In this document: positions 12,616 through 14,750 of the stretch, piece after piece | How positions within the stretch are numbered: the stretch's first letter is position 1 | How the letters are laid out: the number at the start of each line of letters is the position of its first letter | Assembly (NCBI GenBank): GCA_024680835.1 | Contig: JAILBP010000172.1 | Coordinates: 1-14,750, forward strand | Source: RGIG6904 sp024680835 | GTDB taxonomy: Bacteria > Bacillota > Clostridia > Lachnospirales > Lachnospiraceae | DNA: 14,750 bases | Direction of reading: 5' to 3' | The notes under the pieces: model-generated | Seen by the model: the letters and a program-made list of their open reading frames with translations, nothing else | Databases searched by the model: none | Told to the model about the DNA's origin: nothing | Position numbers and translations under genes: made by a program

Positions 12616-13614
12616 ATGAACAGAAAGAACAGTGAATTAAAAGGTATGGCCAGGGCGTTTCTGCTGGGCAATTACAAGGTGACCATTGCGGCTCTTTGTG
12701 TGACTGGAGCCATCACCATGGCTATATCCATGATATTTGAATATGTTGCGGGAGAGAATTCCGCTGTGTTTCTGGCAGTGAACATACTGTTAGCGATACT
12801 GGATTATGTTTTGAATGCCGGTCTTATGACGGTGCATCTGGATATTGCAAGACGAAGACGTTCCAACTGGCAGAGGGTGTTCGAACCCTTCAGGAATGCC
12901 AACAGATTCCTGGGACTGTCAGCAGTGATGTTTGTCGTGACTGCGATTCCGTTTTTGCCGGCGCTTATTACGGAGTCTATGAAGCTGGTGGTCATGGGAC
13001 AGAGCATGAGCGGATCGGCCCATTTCTTATCGGAGGATGCAATGTCGGATGCAAACGGCATGGTCCTGTTTTTGCTGGTCATCGGCGGGATCGCCGCTAT
13101 TTACATTACGCTGTCGTTTTTTCCTGCGTTTTATCTGCTGATAGACAACCCGAATCTCTCGGTTACGGCGTGTATCTCAAAGAGCTTTTCGCTCATGAAG
13201 GGTAACCGCATCAGGCTTCTTTTGATGGATCTGAGTTTTGTGGGGTGGTGTTTACTTGGAATACTGTCTTTTGGCATCGGGTTCTTTTGGATAGTGCCGT
13301 ACTATCTGCAGTCGACCACAAATTTTTATCTGGATCTTATCCGGGAATTTGACATACATGTGAGCCTTAGCAGCGAGGGGCTTGCCGAAGCCGGAAAATT
13401 CCGGAATTATCTTAAGGATACAGTGGTCGTGGCAGTGGGAAGCGCTGCCGAACAGGCGCAGGATAATACAGGAGAAGCGGTTACGGCCGAGGAAGCTGTG
13501 ACAGAACAGGCAGTAACGGATAACATGACGGTGGAAACGGAAAAGGCAACAGAAACACCGGTTTCGGTCGAGACTGATATGGATGTGCTGGACGATAGTT
13601 TCTTTGATGAATGA
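12616..13614 (+). CDS. DUF975 multi-pass membrane protein with acidic tail
   Basis: This 332-residue integral membrane protein has no known activity. It begins MNRKNSELKGMARAFLLGNYK and has five to six hydrophobic segments, at about 22-42, 48-72, 95-120, 150-178 and 205-238. The DUF975 hallmark near the end of the core, SKSFSLMKGNRIRLLLMDLSFVGWCLLGILSFGIG, is followed by the membrane exit at WIVPYY and a cytoplasmic region. The last 60 or so residues are low-complexity and rich in Thr, Val, Ala and Glu (for example AVTAEEAVTEQAV), ending LDDSFFDE. I start it at 12616; AGGA (12601-12604) is 11 nt away, so the ribosome site is weak. The in-frame TTG at 12571 lies within the inverted repeat and lacks a site. 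Confidence 0.85.
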   Translation: MNRKNSELKGMARAFLLGNYKVTIAALCVTGAITMAISMIFEYVAGENSAVFLAVNILLAILDYVLNAGLMTVHLDIARRRRSNWQRVFEPFRNANRFLGLSAVMFVVTAIPFLPALITESMKLVVMGQSMSGSAHFLSEDAMSDANGMVLFLLVIGGIAAIYITLSFFPAFYLLIDNPNLSVTACISKSFSLMKGNRIRLLLMDLSFVGWCLLGILSFGIGFFWIVPYYLQSTTNFYLDLIREFDIHVSLSSEGLAEAGKFRNYLKDTVVVAVGSAAEQAQDNTGEAVTAEEAVTEQAVTDNMTVETEKATETPVSVETDMDVLDDSFFDE

Positions 13615-13638
13615 TACCGGATGTCCGGAAATTTTTGT

Positions 13639-13658
13639 GTCATAAAAATATTTATGAC
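13639..13658. promoter_or_regulatory. 8-bp inverted repeat before lipoprotein gene
   Basis: GTCATAAA (13639-13646) and TTTATGAC (13651-13658) flank AATA. It lies between the DUF975 and lipoprotein genes, just upstream of the ribosome site. It is too AT-rich for a terminator and is a possible operator or RNA stem. Confidence 0.35.
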
Positions 13659-13678
13659 GGATTGGGAGATGATTTCAT

Positions 13679-14476
13679 ATGAAAAGAGCAGTGAGATATG
13701 CGCGATTTGTATGTCTTTTGACGGTACTTTCGCTTGTGACCGGATGCGGTTCGGCGGTGGGTACGGGAGCACAGGCTGAAAACACGCAGACAGAAGATAC
13801 ACAGGTGGCAGCTGAAGTTGCGGATGACATTGATATGTCGTCGGAAGAAGCCACCGTTTCCGGAGACGGCACCGACAGAGCCGGAGATGAAGAAAATGCG
13901 GAAGCCGATGAGAACTTTGTCAGTGAAAAAGAGCTTATGGATGAGTTGTTTGGCGTGACTGACAGCGTGGCGGCCAATTCCGGTTTGGATGAGAATACCT
14001 CAGACGGGGAAGATGCCATAAGTGTCATACCGAAAGCAGATGATCCGTTTGAGGATGATCCGTCTGTCGGCGCATTGTTAAATCTTCTGGAAGGTATATA
14101 TTCGGCTGCGCCGGGTACGGCAGGCAGCAGTATTCGTTTGGAATATGCCGCAAAGGAACTTCTGGATTTTTCAGAGACCTACAGCGGAAATATCTCTACG
14201 GTGTATCTCACATTGAATACCAATACATGGCTTGATGAAAAATCAGAGTACGGTGCTGTGAATATAAGAGAAGATTTTGCAGAGTGCTTATCCATGGTGA
14301 ATTCCATGGCAGAGTCTATCGCGGAGGATCCGTCTGTTCCAACGCCGCTTGCTGAGGATTATGATTATACACTGCAGTATGACAGTTATGATACGAAAAA
14401 ACTGGAAGAGATAGTATATTATATAGGTTTGGCTACAGAGGTACCTCAACAGGAAAATGGTGACGAGGCAAATTAG
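13679..14476 (+). CDS. Lipoprotein of unknown function
   Basis: A 265-residue secreted lipoprotein. The signal peptide has a basic start (MKRAVRYAR), a hydrophobic core (LLTVLSLV) and the lipobox LVTGC, so Cys23 should be lipidated and the protein anchored outside the cell. Residues 25-110 are a flexible, acidic, Thr/Glu/Asp-rich spacer. The remaining part (about 110-265) has an acidic DDPFEDDPSVGALLNLLEGIYSA segment and a helix/strand domain ending LEEIVYYIGLATEV that I do not recognise. The start is supported by GGGAG (13664-13668). It follows DUF975 by 64 nt on the same strand with no terminator between, so the two may be co-transcribed. The similar acidic composition of the DUF975 tail is notable but not evidence of common function. 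Confidence 0.8.
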   Translation: MKRAVRYARFVCLLTVLSLVTGCGSAVGTGAQAENTQTEDTQVAAEVADDIDMSSEEATVSGDGTDRAGDEENAEADENFVSEKELMDELFGVTDSVAANSGLDENTSDGEDAISVIPKADDPFEDDPSVGALLNLLEGIYSAAPGTAGSSIRLEYAAKELLDFSETYSGNISTVYLTLNTNTWLDEKSEYGAVNIREDFAECLSMVNSMAESIAEDPSVPTPLAEDYDYTLQYDSYDTKKLEEIVYYIGLATEVPQQENGDEAN

Positions 14477-14502
14477 GACCGCTTATTCCGCTCTTTTTGC
14501 AC

Positions 14503-14530
14503 TTGAATGGTCACATATGCCTGATATAAC
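14503..14530 (+). promoter_or_regulatory. Possible promoter of the right-edge membrane protein
   Basis: TTGAAT (14503-14508), 16-bp spacer, TATAAC (14525-14530). CATATGC occurs on both sides of the -10 (14514-14520 and 14530-14536). It would leave a leader of about 100 nt. Confidence 0.4.
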
Positions 14531-14640
14531 ATATGCGGTAACAGGACATACTTGTTCGGGGATCATAAAAGATACATTCCCGTTGCATACATGTGATACA
14601 CAGAGAGTTATGAAGACTGCGTCATAAGGAGGTGGACATT

Positions 14641-14750
14641 ATGTTGAGTTTACTGTTCGTATTGTGTTTGATAGCCGTATTCGGCGAGCTTTTCGTGTTT
14701 GCCATAAAAGCTGCATGGGGTATTACAAAGATCGTTTTCACAGTGGTATT
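14641..14750 (+). CDS. Small hydrophobic membrane protein, partial at right edge
   Basis: The frame opens at the ATG at 14641, after an excellent AAGGAGGTG (14627-14635), and runs off the window, so only about 36 codons are seen. The visible part, MLSLLFVLCLIAVFGELF and then AIKAAWGITKIVF, is almost wholly hydrophobic and forms one or two membrane helices. It resembles short single-gene membrane proteins common in Lachnospiraceae, but the family is not named. The open, stop-free frame and the strong ribosome site make it a real gene. Length and function cannot be told. Confidence 0.7.
   Translation, partial: MLSLLFVLCLIAVFGELFVFAIKAAWGITKIVFTVV

Overview
The window looks like a chromosomal segment of an anaerobic clostridium, most likely a Lachnospiraceae member. 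This is inferred from family content: a Hanks-type kinase with C-terminal zinc ribbons beside an HTH-like partner, DUF4190, DUF2752 and DUF975 membrane proteins, a HExxH protein with two CxxC pairs, and an assimilatory-type AprA/AprB pair. Strong GGAGG ribosome sites and compact Rho-independent terminators fit a Firmicute. There are no rRNA, tRNA, CRISPR or intact transposase genes.

Left end (1-1830): an HTH-like gene running off the left edge (minus strand) is divergent from a Ser/Thr kinase gene (740-1753). The 350-bp gap between them holds a 12-bp palindrome, a second dyad and a 15-bp direct repeat. The kinase gene ends at a textbook terminator. Next (1904-4015) is an unusual membrane-anchored lipoprotein: an LppM-like domain, two membrane helices, four helical repeats and a beta-rich C-terminal domain.

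Region 4063-5876 looks like an acquired and partly decayed module. Two copies of a roughly 90-bp non-coding repeat with a terminator hairpin flank a small signal-peptide ORF, a 5'-truncated gene resembling PD-(D/E)XK family proteins, and an antitoxin/HicA-like toxin pair. The pair has a consensus promoter and a palindromic operator candidate. The toxin frame carries an in-frame TAG, after which the expected C-terminal tail continues.

Region 5975-10818 appears more GC-rich. It has a poorly supported small ORF, a multidrug-type ABC exporter, and a three-gene operon (aprA-like, aprB-like, unknown protein) with a consensus promoter, a foldable leader and a terminator. No other sulfate-assimilation gene is in view.

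Region 10890-14750 is a run of small envelope-related genes: DUF4190 (+) convergent with DUF2752 (-), a HExxH/CxxC protein (+) divergent from DUF2752, a DUF975 membrane protein preceded by two tandem terminators and a large inverted repeat, a lipoprotein of unknown function, and the start of a small membrane protein cut by the right edge. The strongest leads are the HTH/kinase locus, the repeat-flanked toxin-antitoxin module with a nonsense toxin allele, the third gene of the apr operon, and the structured element before DUF975.
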